In this document: piece by piece, positions 48,038 to 58,969 of the stretch
Numbering within the stretch: position 1 is the stretch's first letter
Layout: each line of letters begins with the position of its first letter
Assembly: GCA_050084985.1 (NCBI GenBank)
Contig: JBITNC010000001.1
Coordinates: forward strand, 73,098,001-73,162,000
Source of the DNA: Nageia nagi
Lineage: Eukaryota > Pinophyta
DNA: 64,000 nucleotides
Direction: 5' to 3'
Made by a program: the position numbers and the translations under genes
The notes under the pieces: generated by a model
The model's database searches: none
Seen by the model: only the letters and a program-made list of their open reading frames with translations
What the model was told of the DNA's origin: nothing

Positions 48038-48990
48038 CTACCTAGCAGCCCTTATTTGGTTTGCTTACTGACATTTTGAGTGTGCACATGTATAGTAGTC
48101 ATTCACATTGTATCTTTCCATTGGCTATATCAATTCATTGGCTCCAGGTACAGGTGTCATAGTCCATAACAGGTATAGTAATCATTCGCATTGTATCTTT
48201 TCATTGATTGCAGGTACAGGATCACAATCCATAACAGACATCAACAGCAGCTTATCAAATACCACATGAGGGTTAAATAAGAGAATTCAGTCCAAGAAAC
48301 CAGGACATCAACCTAGCAATTTAAAAGAACAAATAAAAACTCTAGAACAAAATACATGGCCATTGTCCCTTGCGTTGACTTCTAGCAAAAGTTGATCAAG
48401 CAGAACAGAATAACAAGGTGACGCCTGGCTTCCGAAAAGCACACAAAGGCATTCTATCATTTCCCATCTAATAACACCTAACCACCTGCCAATTTCACTT
48501 GCAAGGCCATTCCTGAAACTCTGCTAAAGAAGTGCTGGAGTCAAGGTTCCATGTTTCAAATGGTCTGTGTAATAGTGTGTATAGAACCAGTAATAACCAT
48601 ATTCTGGCCACAAAGCCAATATCAAAATCTACGAATGACAAATAATTTTACTTGATGACTGCCCCCATCTGCACTGAAAACTCCACAACATTGTATATTT
48701 TTAAGGTCTTTCTGAATTTCAAAACGTGGTAAAAATTTTACATAAGCAGAAAATGCAAGAAAGCTCTCAGCACAGGATGAATCAAGGTAGGATCATCAGG
48801 AAAAGAGCCAGCAAAATTAACCTGAACATTTGTCTGTGGTATCTTGTAATGAGCCAAACTAGGGCCCATCTGAAATTGCACAAATGGGGCTTAAATAAAA
48901 TATTTGAATTGACCATAAATCCATTTATGCTTAATTCATGCACTTCAGAAACTCAAAATGCCCTAATTATGCATAGGAAAATAGGGTGAT
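48038..48990. other. non-coding
   Basis: No gene recognised. A short repeat (GTCATAGTCCATAACAG / TCACAATCCATAACAG with TCATTCGCATTGTATCTTT) is duplicated near 48095-48240. Confidence 0.45.
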
Positions 48991-49437
48991 ATGCTCAATA
49001 TGACACCAAAATTGCATGAAATATGCCCCTATGAAAGGGGCGAATTCTTCCAAAGATGAGGTCTCACTTAAATAATGGCAGTAAAATGCAACATCCAATC
49101 CTCAAGTACAAGATCTAAATGATAAACTCAAAATATGACACCAAAATGTATTCTTTATTAAAATGTGCCAAGAGAATTGGATACAAGCCCCACTGATGGA
49201 GCCAAACGATGCCCTAGGTGAGACGTCCCAGCCAAGGGGCTAAATCTTCATTCGAGTATGGCCTTGATCTGGATCTAATCCAAAAATGGGTGATGTGTTG
49301 GAAGGCTGAAATGGTGATTCCAGGATTTCCAAATGACCTCCTTGATGATGATGAATCTTCATAAAGAATGGCTCCAAGGCCTCCTATTCCTCAGTAGTGG
49401 TGGAAGCTCCAAGCTTTGTTGGCAATCTTCAGTAACA

Positions 49438-49615
49438 CTAGGGAATGCCAAACCCTAGGTAGCAATCTTCAATAATCTTAGGGAATGTCAGACCCTAAGA
49501 TAGCAGTCTTTAGACCTTTGAGGAATGCGAAACCTCAAAATAGCAATAGATAACGCAAGGGGAATGCTAGACCCCAAGGTAGCAATAGTATAAGCCAAAG
49601 GGAATGCTAGACCCT
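49438..49615 (-). repeat. array of five hairpins with changing stems and constant loop
   Basis: Five units of about 40 bp, given on the plus strand: CTAGGG/CCCTAG (49438-49458); ATCTTAGGG/CCCTAAGAT (49475-49501); TTTGAGG/CCTCAAA (49517-49539); GGGG/CCCC (49559-49575); AGGG/CCCT (49599-49615). Each encloses a 9-nt loop AATGYNARA. The arms differ between units but still pair. It lies about 100-280 bases past the TATA box, that is, in the predicted 5' leader of the LTR transcript. Confidence 0.8.
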
Positions 49616-49716
49616 AAGACCTCCCTTGCTTGCACAAGAGGAAAAAAGAGGAGCCTACACCCACTTCCAAAATAAAATATAGTCCAAGCATGTCAAATGA
49701 AGTCCAAAACTCTTCC

Positions 49717-49723
49717 TTTTATA
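49717..49723 (-). promoter_or_regulatory. TATA box of LTR-like copy 2
   Basis: TATAAAA on the minus strand, in GAGACTATAAAAGGAAGAG. The same context (GAGTCTATAAAAGGAGGAT) recurs in copy 3, which supports a conserved LTR promoter. Confidence 0.6.
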
Positions 49724-50635
49724 GTCTCCAATTGCTCCTCTTTCCCAACGTTCTGCTTGGATGATTTCAATGATGCCTTGGTATTGCCACAATCATGTTG
49801 GAAGTTCCAGATTTACCCAAGGGGTGAGACGATGCTCCTTGGTGTCTTCATATGCACCTTGGGATTTCAAAAATCACATCCAATGAATGCTAATAGCTCT
49901 CCCACATGCAACGCCTCATTGTGGGAGTCTTACATTGCCTCGAGATGCCAAATTACAAGATTCAAAAACTCCAAATATGCAATGTCTTATTCAAGAGATT
50001 AATATTGCATTTACAATTATTAATTATGCCTTGGTGTCACAAATTACAAATATTTGGCATCCATTCGATTGGCCCACATTACTACAAATATAAAAATACT
50101 CCTAATTAAATACAAATCACTCCTAAATAAAGCAAATTAACTTTGCACATCCCTAAGAGAGGGACATCATTCTCAAAAATGGTCACACGGAGGATAATTC
50201 CCGTGTGCACGTGCGATATGGTTCCTAGGGTGAGCTTCAAGAGGCAATATATCCCTCGTTTCGTGTCAAAACCATGTTGTGTAACTTGTCAAAACGAATA
50301 GCAGAAGATTCTCTCTCCATTCTAGCAGATAAATCGATGATCCATGGCTTGTAGCAAAATATATGCCTCTTATAAGATTTCTTAAAAATGGGGTCGTTAC
50401 ATATCTGCTGATAGTTAGTGAATTCTAACATATAGAAAGTAATATTGAATAGAATTTGATTACAAATGCATAAGTGAAAATGTGATGGCTCCAAAATATA
50501 GAGGAATCTTGATAAGCGCCCATACCAACATATAGCTTATGACTTCAAAAGAGCGACTGGACAGGATACTAATAAACAGTTGTTCAGTTTGAGCTAACCA
50601 CTAACTTAATCCCATAATCATTCACAGTTTTGAAG

Positions 50636-51612
50636 TACAGAACCAAGTTTCAAAGCGTCACCACCATACCATCTATATAGAAAACAAGTTTGACAAATAT
50701 AATATATAACATGCATATGATGTTTTTTCAGGATCAAAGAGATGCAGCATATCACAAGTGTGACTATTATCGTAAGCTGTGGACTGTCTTAGAAAACAAT
50801 TTTCTCCCATGAACCAATTATCAACAAGAATTCACAAATTTAAAATTAACCTTTTAATGATGCACAGTGCATCTGAACAACTTATCTCTGACCAAAAACA
50901 TGTCCTCAACAACTTAGTTGTCGTTACAATTAAGCTGCTATAACTCCATTAGCTTCCAGTAAATCCAATTGTCTTAAGCGTAGCAGTTACTAGTATTTAC
51001 ATATAACGGAATCAAAATCAGAAAAAACTAGACCTCTAGTGTTTCAAGAGACGATTATAAAGTCTCTACAAATCTGTGACATGAAATGTGGAATAAAATA
51101 TCTATAGGCCAGAAACACTGTTAAAGTATAGAACCTAGTTTCAAAGGGTTACCACCATGCCATCTAATAGAAAATAAGTTCGAAAAATATGATACATAAC
51201 ATGCATATGATTTTTGTTCTGGATCAAAGAAATGCAGCATATGATGAGTGTAACTATTATCGTGAGCTGTGGACTCTCTTAGACAACCATTTTCTCCCAT
51301 GACCAAATTATCAACAAGAACTCACAAATTAAAAATTAACTTCTTAATGATGCACAGTGCATCTGAACAACTTATATCTCGCCAAAAACATGTCCACAAC
51401 TTACTTGTCTTCACAATTAAGCTGCTAAACTCCATCCAGTTCCAGTAAATTCAATTGTCTTAAGCCTGGTAGTTACTACTATTTACTTATAATGGACTTT
51501 AACTCGGAAAAAATTAGACCTCTAGTGTTTCAAGAGACGATTATAAAGTCTCTACAAATCTGTGACATGAAATGTGGAAGAAAATATCTATAGACCAGAA
51601 ACAGTGTGTTAA
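50636..51612. repeat. 491-bp tandem duplication
   Basis: Copy 1 starts near 50639 (AGAACCAAGTTTCAAAG) and copy 2 near 51130 (AGAACCTAGTTTCAAAG), each ending with TCTATA, then (G/A)GCCAGAAACA or similar. They are about 90 percent alike by eye, with scattered substitutions and small indels. Confidence 0.92.
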
Positions 51613-52074
51613 ATATTGAAAAGAAAATGCAAATTGAGAAACCAGACTTCATCTTAAAAGAAATTATAATTAGACTCCACATCATGCATAAAAATCCAAG
51701 AATTAAAGGCTTTTAAGGACACATTTTTCAAAAAAAATGTAAAGATGCGAGAATAGCATTAGCATTCGGAATTCAGAACGAGATACATGTCCTGTTAAAT
51801 GAAATAAATTATGCACAGATCTAACCAAATCATTGAATATGGAAAATCATTTTCTCCAAATCTATTCAACAGCAATATCCTTAATAAACTGAAAAAGCAT
51901 CTGCATCATTCACAAGGAATACCCCCTCTTTTTTACTTCCAACTACTTTGAAACCTAAACATCCTCTTCTGGAAAAACAAGCAGATGCTGTAGAGTTACA
52001 AATTGATGCAATGGACAAAGTGAGAAAGACAACAAGCATCTTTCCCTCGTTAAGTCTCACTTCCACATTTAAGA
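51613..52074. other. no gene seen
   Basis: AT-rich sequence between two tandem duplications; a 61-codon minus-strand open frame (52066-51881) is not recognised and probably chance. Confidence 0.45.
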
Positions 52075-52248
52075 ACTGTACTTGCTAATCATAAATACAC
52101 TCCAAACACATCTGAAACAAGAAAAAAAAACTTAGTATAGCATAGTAATCATAGAAGGGAGACTGTACTTGCTAATCATTAATACACTCCAAACACATCT
52201 GAAACAAGAAAAAAAAACTTAGTATAGCATAGTGATCATAGAAGGGAG
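52075..52248. repeat. 87-bp tandem duplication
   Basis: Two copies (52075-52161 and 52162-52248) beginning ACTGTACTTGCTAATCAT differ at a few positions. They include A8-A9 runs. Confidence 0.95.
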
Positions 52249-52811
52249 ACTTCAAAATCTAATGGAGAAAAATCCATACATGAGATTTTTATTTTAGGTT
52301 GAATCAGGCTAAATGTTATTGAAAAAAAAAATCAAAAACTGAATATCAAATATAGTTGTTGAGCAACCCCATTTTTTCTTATTTAAATGTCAAGAAGTTT
52401 ACTTAAGCATAAAAAACAGTTCACATAACATCAAAAATGATGCCCTAATCTAAATCAAGGTTCTCCATCATTAGAAATAAGAATTAAACAAAAGAAGCCC
52501 ACAATGTGTTACACTGTACTCATGTTAATCATCAAAAATTGAGAAGAGGACACCAGATTTAATTTACATAATGGTGATCCTTAAAGACATACAGAAGTGT
52601 CAGAATAATTCGTTTCAGTAATGATACATAAGTGTATGTAACAATGCCTCTAGCTAATAATAAACTAATGAACAAATTATCAAGATTCATAATCCACTGC
52701 AGCTGAGTTGTAGAATGAGTTCAAGACATGAAAGATTTTGACTTCCCATACAAGTCCAATTAAAGGCAAACATAAAATATGACAGTATTTGCCAAATGAT
52801 CAGATTTCTTA
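52249..52811. other. no gene seen
   Basis: AT-rich sequence up to the 3' LTR of the gag-only element. Confidence 0.45.
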
Positions 52812-52992
52812 TAGGAGTGGGATAGATTTCTCATATTGTATTGTATTTAAATAGGTAAATACATGACAATAATAGTATAACAACTCAACCAAGTTGTTAT
52901 AACAAAAAACTAAAACAAACACTCGTACCCTACTCAACAATAAATATTGTTGAGATATTATTCAACACAATAATATAACTAAAGAAATAACA
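52812..52992 (-). repeat. 3' LTR of the gag-only element
   Basis: Aligns with 59984-60182 over TTTCTCATATTGTATTG, TAAATACATGACAATAATAG and TCAACAATAAATATTGTT. On the minus strand it begins TGTTATTTC right after the polypurine tract. It is slightly shorter than the 5' LTR because of a small deletion near that end. Confidence 0.82.
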
Positions 52993-53004
52993 ACCCCCCC
53001 TTCT
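52993..53004 (-). promoter_or_regulatory. polypurine tract
   Basis: AGAAGGGGGGGT on the minus strand directly before the 3' LTR, the position of the second-strand primer in LTR elements. Confidence 0.7.
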
Positions 53005-53193
53005 AATGAAAAATCTCTACAATTGTCATTATATCAACATTATTATTTCTCAACAACAATGCACTCACTGATCTTCAAACCATCTTTAGCAGCAATGCGT
53101 TCATTGAAATCTCATGTGGCAATGTTTGGGCATTTGACATTCTTCATTCTTCATGTGGTAATGACTTAGGCATTTACCATCTCGTCATATGTG

Positions 53194-53201
53194 GTACTAA
53201 C
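53194..53201 (+). repeat. hAT target-site duplication, left
   Basis: GTACTAAC, repeated exactly at 57536-57543. Eight bases is the hAT standard. Confidence 0.9.
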
Positions 53202-53215
53202 CATAGAATAAAAAA
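53202..53215 (+). repeat. hAT left terminal inverted repeat
   Basis: CATAGAATAAAAAA; its reverse complement ends the element at 57535. Confidence 0.9.
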
Positions 53216-53470
53216 ACGGTTTTTTGAAAATACGGCCCAGGGTCAAAAACGTAAAAACGGCCTTTAAACAGTCAAAATACGTTGAATACAGCAAAATTCG
53301 CGGCTCTAAAAATATGTAAATACAGAAAAAAAGGGGGAAAAAGACAAAAAATGGAAAAGAAACCGAAAATACAAGGAAAATACGTGATCAAAAAACGTAA
53401 AATACGGCAAATAAACGGACAAAAGACGGGGAAACGATGGAAAATTCGAGGAAAAAACGTGATGCATTGA
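53216..53470. repeat. hAT left subterminal motif array
   Basis: Many copies of short motifs such as AAAACG, AATACG and TACGGC, CpG-containing, between the terminal repeat and the 3' end of the transposase gene. In hAT elements such repeats bind transposase. Confidence 0.65.
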
Positions 53471-53865
53471 AAAATTTAAAAAAAAAGCAATTTTTTAACT
53501 TTTTCTATATAATATGCTTATCTAATTACCATAAATGATTAAATCATTCACATAAACAATCATATCATCTACCAACTACCAAGTTACAAACACATTCATA
53601 TTTCATAAACCATATCATCGAATATGAAAATAAAAAGCATCTACAAAATGTTTGTCAGATAATAACTTATAAATCTACTACTACTAGTACTATCACTACT
53701 GTGACACTATCCCATACACTCATGAGTCATAATGCCACTAAGTGTCCACTGCTAACTTGCTAAGCACCAACAAAGTACAAAGTACAAAATACAAAATACA
53801 AATAATCATAAATAACTAAAAACAATGTCTCATGAGTCATGACTCCATGTGTGGGCGCTGGGGAC

Positions 53866-56800
53866 TCATCGATATGTGCGGTCCGGGGCTCTAGCCCTTT
53901 TACTATGCAATCGGTCACCACCACTAGTACTACGGCTACCAGTACCAGTACCACGTGCTCCACCAATAGGTGTAGTAGGAGACTGAGAATTGAAAGGTGG
54001 TCTCGTAGGGGTAGGAGTACTACGAGGAGGCAATCCTAAACTAGTAGAACTGCCACCAACACTCTTACAGGGCTTTTGCCTAATCCTTTGGTATCGAACG
54101 AGTGGCTCATCATCGTCAGGCTCACTCTCAATGTCTCGGAAAACCCGACGCTCATAAATCTGGTGAGGTCCAACACCAAGATCAATCTCCATAGGAGGAA
54201 ATGGATAAAAACGCTGATGCTCCTCCTCCTCCTCCCCCTCCTCATCTTCTGCATGCTCCTCCTCCTCGCCCTCATCTGCAAGTTCATCTATCTCCTACTC
54301 CATGTCAAGCCATTCTTCTCGAAATGCTTCATGTAACTCCTCTGGATCTGCCACTGCATCCACTGGAGGGGCATCACTGTCAAAAAAAACAAAAAACAAG
54401 TCAACATTCATAATTTTGTTGAACCTATCAAGATATTTTAAAAATCACATGTAGGGGGGTGCTAGGTGAAAGTAAAAACGAAGAAGATAACCTATATGAG
54501 GGATCAATGGTAGTCAAGTTAATGGGCTCATCCTCATCCTTCTTTTGCAGTTGCCTCACATACAATCGTAGGTTGATTTAAATGTACACAATATCATTCA
54601 CGCATTGTGTTGTCAACCTATTAACATAAAAAAAATGAGATAATGATAACTGAGAGTGAGATTTGAGAAGTAAGAAATTTCCATTGCATTTTGAAAGTTG
54701 AAAGGAATCACAATTGGAATGAATCAAATTACTAACCTGTTGCGCTTCTTGGAGTGAATGTTTTCAAATGCACTCCAATTGCACTCACATCCTGAAGCGC
54801 TACACATTTGACTAAGGATGCGAATGGCAAATCTTTGCAACTCAGGTGTTTCACCCCCAAAATTCGCCCACCACAACTCTAAAAAATGTAGTAATATCAA
54901 ATCAGAAAACATTAAATATTTAAATGCCTGAATGTATAAACTTAAAACTTAAAATTAATGCATGAACTTTGTATTTTTCTCACCTGGAGCAATTGTGAAA
55001 CATGCCTCTCTAGCGGATTGCTACCTAAAGAGGCCTTTTGAGTGCTTGTATGACTCAAGCTCCTTGAAGATTTTGGATTGAGTGGTAGGATCTTGAACCA
55101 TACCAGCTACACATTTTGTAAGCCCCAAGTTAGCATGACTATCAGTCTTGTATTTTGAGTTTGGTGCAAAATACAAGATAGGGTTTAAGATGGCCCCTAC
55201 TCCATGAATAGGGCGATACAACATATTCCACCACCGTTCATCAATGGGAGCCCAAAACTCCATGTGCTTGTTACCAAACTCATTACCCTCATCAGGGTGG
55301 TCAATATAATAATGCATTATGGCCTCCTTGGCCCTAGCCAGAGCCTCATACAAATAGCCCATAATGTGCCTATCACTATCAACCAAACGTAGGACTCGTA
55401 CAAGTGGTCCTATCACGCTACAAATCTCTTTGAGCGTCGCCCAAAAATCACCCATGGATATCAATGAAGACACGACCATACCCTGACCTGGTGCTCATGG
55501 TTGTATCACTCCACTCTCTAGAAACAAACATGGAACGCAACTCATGCATGTTCCGAAATAGCGACTGAAGGATGATGAAATTGGAGGCAAAACATGTAAC
55601 TCCTAGGCGCAACAAGTCCCTATCGTTGGTGTACCTCCTCATCATACTAAGAACAGTGGTTTTATTATAAATATATCTGGTAACACAAGATAAGAAATTA
55701 AGAATCAAGATAGTCTAAGAGTAAGAATATAAGATAAGAAAAAAATATGATAAGATAGATGTACCTCGTGATTGTCCTAGCTTGGTCAACCACCTCTTTC
55801 ACCCAAGCCATTTTTCCTATGTCCTCCAAAAGAAGATCAATGCAATGACAAGCACATGGATTCCAGTACAAGGAGGGATACATATTCATGAGCTTGCTAC
55901 CTGTTGCAACATAACTAGAAGCATTGTCTGTGATCACCTGAACAATATGCTTCGGCCCCAGGTCCTTCACAAAATGATCCAATAAGTCACCTAACAAGTT
56001 TGCATCTTTTGCCTTATCGGATGCATCAATGGATTTTTTAAATATTGTCCCATATTTGGAGTATACCAAAAAATTAATCAAGCTTCTACTCTTACTATCC
56101 GACCACCCATCAAATAGTATTGTGCAACCCAATAACTTCCAAGATTCTTCAATATCAACCATTCTAAAAATAGTAACATGAAAATAAAATAAATTATAAA
56201 AACAACTAAACAAAAAAAGTAATTTAAAATATGTAATAAATATTGTCTATTGAAATTTGATATCACTATTTACGTACCTGTCACAGACTTCTTGCTTTGA
56301 GATCCTTCATGAGAGACCCTTGCATTTCTGCATGAGTAGGGCCCACATAACCAGGTCCAGTGTTAGCCACTGCATCGATCGCTAGTTGCCAAAATACACT
56401 CCTGGTAATGTGGATTGGAACTTCTTCATAATAGATCAATTTTGCCAACATCAAATCAGCTTCTTTCTTCTTTGGCATACTCATAATGGATGGTTGGGAT
56501 CCAAGAGTTGTCCGGGGTTGAAAGTAGGAATGGACTCCAACCCTTCCAGGGTATCCACTTCCACTAGGTCTACTGGCACTTGCACTGACACTTGCACTGC
56601 CACCTATACTTGGACTGGACACATTTCCACTTGAAGAGCTTATCCCTCCTAGCTCCATTTGAAATGCTTGTTTCCTCTCTTTTTTCTCAACAATAGAATC
56701 CAAGGCTCTAATTGCGTCCAAAGCAAGATCTGGAGTTGCTTTTGGGCAACTCTCTACATCACTCCTTGATCTCCCAGAAAGATGCCCTTTGAACCTTGTA

Positions 56801-57085
56801 ATTGTTCCCTGAATAGGCTTGCCATATAGATTGCAACTAAAATGTTGAGAATTGCCACGAACCCCCTCAATTGGAGTCACATATTGCCAAAACCTGTCCA
56901 ACTCCTTCAGCATTTTGGTGTATTGGAAAATCTCCCTCAATCAATAATGCTCTAGCTCCTCTCTCTTTCTCCAAGCCTTGCAAAGCAAAAATGAGGGGAA
57001 AAACCCTTCCCCCCCCTTTATTCCTTCTCCCCAGCCGCCTAGCACATCCCACGTTTTCACGACGTCTTCGGCGTTTTTTGGCCAT
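53866..57085 (-). pseudogene. hAT transposase (BED finger, DUF659, dimerisation domain)
   Basis: Six probable exons: 57085-56278, 56163-55765, 55676-54984, 54878-54737, 54617-54492 and 54376-53866, most with good GT/AG borders. The start ATG at 57085 gives MAKKRRRR, a nuclear signal. The BED-type finger follows (FWQYVTP, HFSCNLYGKPIQGTITRFKG, HLSG). Exon 2 has DUF659 (LLGCTILFDGWSDSKSRSLI, HIVQVITDNASSYVATG). Exon 3 has IGPLVRVLRLVDSDRHIMG and WWNMLYRPIHGVGAILNP. Exon 4 is the dimerisation domain (ELQRFAIRILSQMCSASGCE, WSAFENIHSKKRNR). The last exon is acidic, then Ser/Thr/Pro/Gly-rich. Frame breaks near 56930, 56290, 55480 and 55030, a TAA in exon 5 and a stop in the acidic tail indicate it is now inactive. 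Confidence 0.85.
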
Positions 57086-57521
57086 TTAAACGGTGTTTAG
57101 ACGCAAAAAAGACATTTTTGGCATCTTTTCCTTCCAAACACAGGTTCTATCTCGGTCGGCCCACGTCTTTTCCTCTTAATACGTGTTGTTTCCACGCTTA
57201 AACACCATTTTTAGATGCAAAAGCACCAAAAATGGCGAGTACAACAGGGTGTTTTAAGTTAAATCTTTCCTACGTGACGTCTTTCACGTTTAAACGGCGC
57301 ATTTTGGAGGAAAAAACGCGTTTAAGGCGGTTTGTAAAATTCGCAGTCAACCTACGTTTTTTCCACGTATTCAACGTTTTTTTCACGTTTTTTCCATGTT
57401 TAGACGTCGTTTAAACAGCCCGTATTTCGAAGTTAAAAACGGTGTTTTTTTCCGTTTTTTAAGGAAAATTCGGAATTTTCCCAAAAACGGAAAAAATGTC
57501 GATTTTCATATTTAAACGTTG
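57050..57521. repeat. hAT right subterminal motif array
   Basis: Rich in CGTTT, TTTAAACG, ACGT and GGCG motifs, the complement of those at the left end. This is the 5' side of the transposase gene, so it probably also holds the promoter. Confidence 0.65.
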
Positions 57522-57535
57522 TTTTTTATTCTATG
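57522..57535 (-). repeat. hAT right terminal inverted repeat
   Basis: TTTTTTATTCTATG, exact reverse complement of the left terminal repeat. Confidence 0.9.
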
Positions 57536-57543
57536 GTACTAAC
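57536..57543 (+). repeat. hAT target-site duplication, right
   Basis: GTACTAAC, identical to 53194-53201. Confidence 0.9.
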
Positions 57544-57659
57544 TGGGCTTCTACCATCACATCCAATCAACAACAAAAGAAGTTTATGGAAACTTCCCTC
57601 CCTTAATAGTAACTTCCATGATAACGTATGGGCATTGTCACAACCAAGAATGGATAGAG

Positions 57660-58075
57660 ATAAACACATCTATCTATGATCAAACTACAAAGTGTAAACA
57701 TGAACAAACACATCCGCTTACAACACACATCCAAAGATTCCAAACTACAAAGGTGATTGGCAACTAACACATCCAATCACAAATACCCATCAAATGCGAT
57801 TGAGGACAAACACATCCAACCATGAACAATCATCAAACAACAACACGTCCATTCAGCAACATATAGACAACAACAAACTATCATGTCAGCATGACCATCC
57901 AATAGCATGAGATCGTAGTAAACTATTCTATCATGTCATTGAACAATGGTTAGACACCAACACATCCAACTATCTCTACAAATAGACTTTTTGGCAGTCT
58001 TCTTTCAACCTCCTCTATAGGCTTCTGGCATTTTGCAATTCATATGTAAATGAGGACAAACACATCCACTTACAC
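57660..58075 (-). repeat. interspersed TGGATGTGTTTG motif array
   Basis: At least eight copies of TGGATGTGTT(TG) (plus strand CAAACACATCCA) at irregular 20-90 base spacing, for example near 57706, 57757, 57802, 57958 and 58048. It occupies the 3' tail of the gag-only element, where pol would be in a full copia element. Confidence 0.75.
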
Positions 58076-58960
58076 TTATTAATATTTTTTGAGTATTTAG
58101 AAAACAAATTCCTCCTCATTATCCTCACATGAAGGATCCGTAGTGTGTTCTCCGAACACACATTTTTCATCATCATTAGCAGCCATTGCTTCTTCATCAT
58201 CATTGGCATGCATTGTTTGATCTATCTTCAATTTCTTATTGAGTATATCTTTTACCTGTTGCTTACCATTCATAACAATATGCCCTGATTGTTTGCAATA
58301 ACAACATACAACTCTAGTAAAAGACTTAAAGTTAGAGGAACGATTCTTGGACCCAAAAAAAATTTGTTCTTGACATAGTAGTTCCTTCCTCTATTGAAAC
58401 TTTCTTAGTTCCATCATCAATCAAACTAGATATAATGGCTTCTAATGTGACACTAATCTTGTTCAAAGTGAATAGAACATTCGCATTATTAAATGGCATA
58501 TTGTTCAAAAAAATTGTTTTAGCATCATCATCTTCTATTTTACTTTTATACCAACAAGTTGATTTATAAAAGATTGGAACTTACTTGCGTTGAACAATGT
58601 CCTCACCTTCTTCAATCCAAATAATTTTTGTTTTTAAAACCATCTTAGCATTGGAGGCATGTGACCTATAAAATTATTAAGTGCATCTCAAACTTCCTTT
58701 GATGTTTTAGAGATATCAATGTGGTGGAGATAAGCATTTGAAAGCCCTAAACCAATCAAGGTCGTTGCTCATTGATCCTTTGTAGTCCATGTCAAAATTT
58801 CATTGGCAATCTTTGGTTTTGAAGTTGTTCCACTGACAATATTTCAAAGATCCTTTTCAATAAGGATCAACTGCAATTTTAGTTGCCAAGTATTAAAGTC
58901 TTTTCCTTTAAATTTTGGAACAATAATTATTTTATCCCTACTTCAAAATTTCACAACACT
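58017..58960 (-). pseudogene. copia-type gag of the gag-only element
   Basis: From about 58930 the minus strand reads FKGKDFNTWQLKLQLILIEK, then LIGLGLSNAYLHHIDISKTS and KEV-DALNNFIGHMPP, the copia gag (UBN2/DUF4219) core. The zinc knuckle at about 58310-58255 is CCYCKQSGHIVMNG, where the last Cys of CCHC is Gly. An acidic tail follows (DDEEAMAANDDEKCVF). Stops at tryptophan-like positions and several frameshifts are present. Gag packages the RNA into particles. The frame ends in the repetitive tail with no protease after it. Confidence 0.72.
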
Positions 58961-58969
58961 GATCTTTAC

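Larger units (their letters stand above)
48991..50410 (-). repeat. LTR-like repeat, copy 2
   Basis: On the minus strand it starts near TGTAACGACCCCATTTTT (about 50400). It shares with copy 3 (61105-62335) the blocks AATGCAATATTAAT, TGGCATCTCGAGGCA, GATTAT/GATTGT with CCCAAGG, and GGAGACTATAAAAGGA (TATA box 49723-49717). Downstream of the TATA lies the hairpin array. The 3' limit near 49000 is uncertain. Confidence 0.55.
53202..57535 (-). mobile_element. hAT transposon, structurally complete
   Basis: 4,334 bp with 14-bp perfect terminal inverted repeats (CATAGAATAAAAAA) and an 8-bp target duplication. It encodes a minus-strand hAT transposase with BED finger, DUF659 and C-terminal dimerisation domain. 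Both ends (53202-53470 and 57050-57535) are packed with ACG/CGT-containing motifs (AAAACG, TACGG, TTTAAACG), unlike the CpG-poor surroundings. It lies inside the gag-only LTR element, so it is younger than that. Confidence 0.92.

Noticed and set aside
54201-54413. Pro/His-rich plus-strand frame
   Set aside because: Antisense of the acidic Glu-rich tail of the hAT transposase.
57660-58075. CRISPR-like array because of repeated CACATCCA words
   Set aside because: The repeats are short, diverged and irregularly spaced, and the DNA is eukaryotic; it is the tail of the gag-only element.
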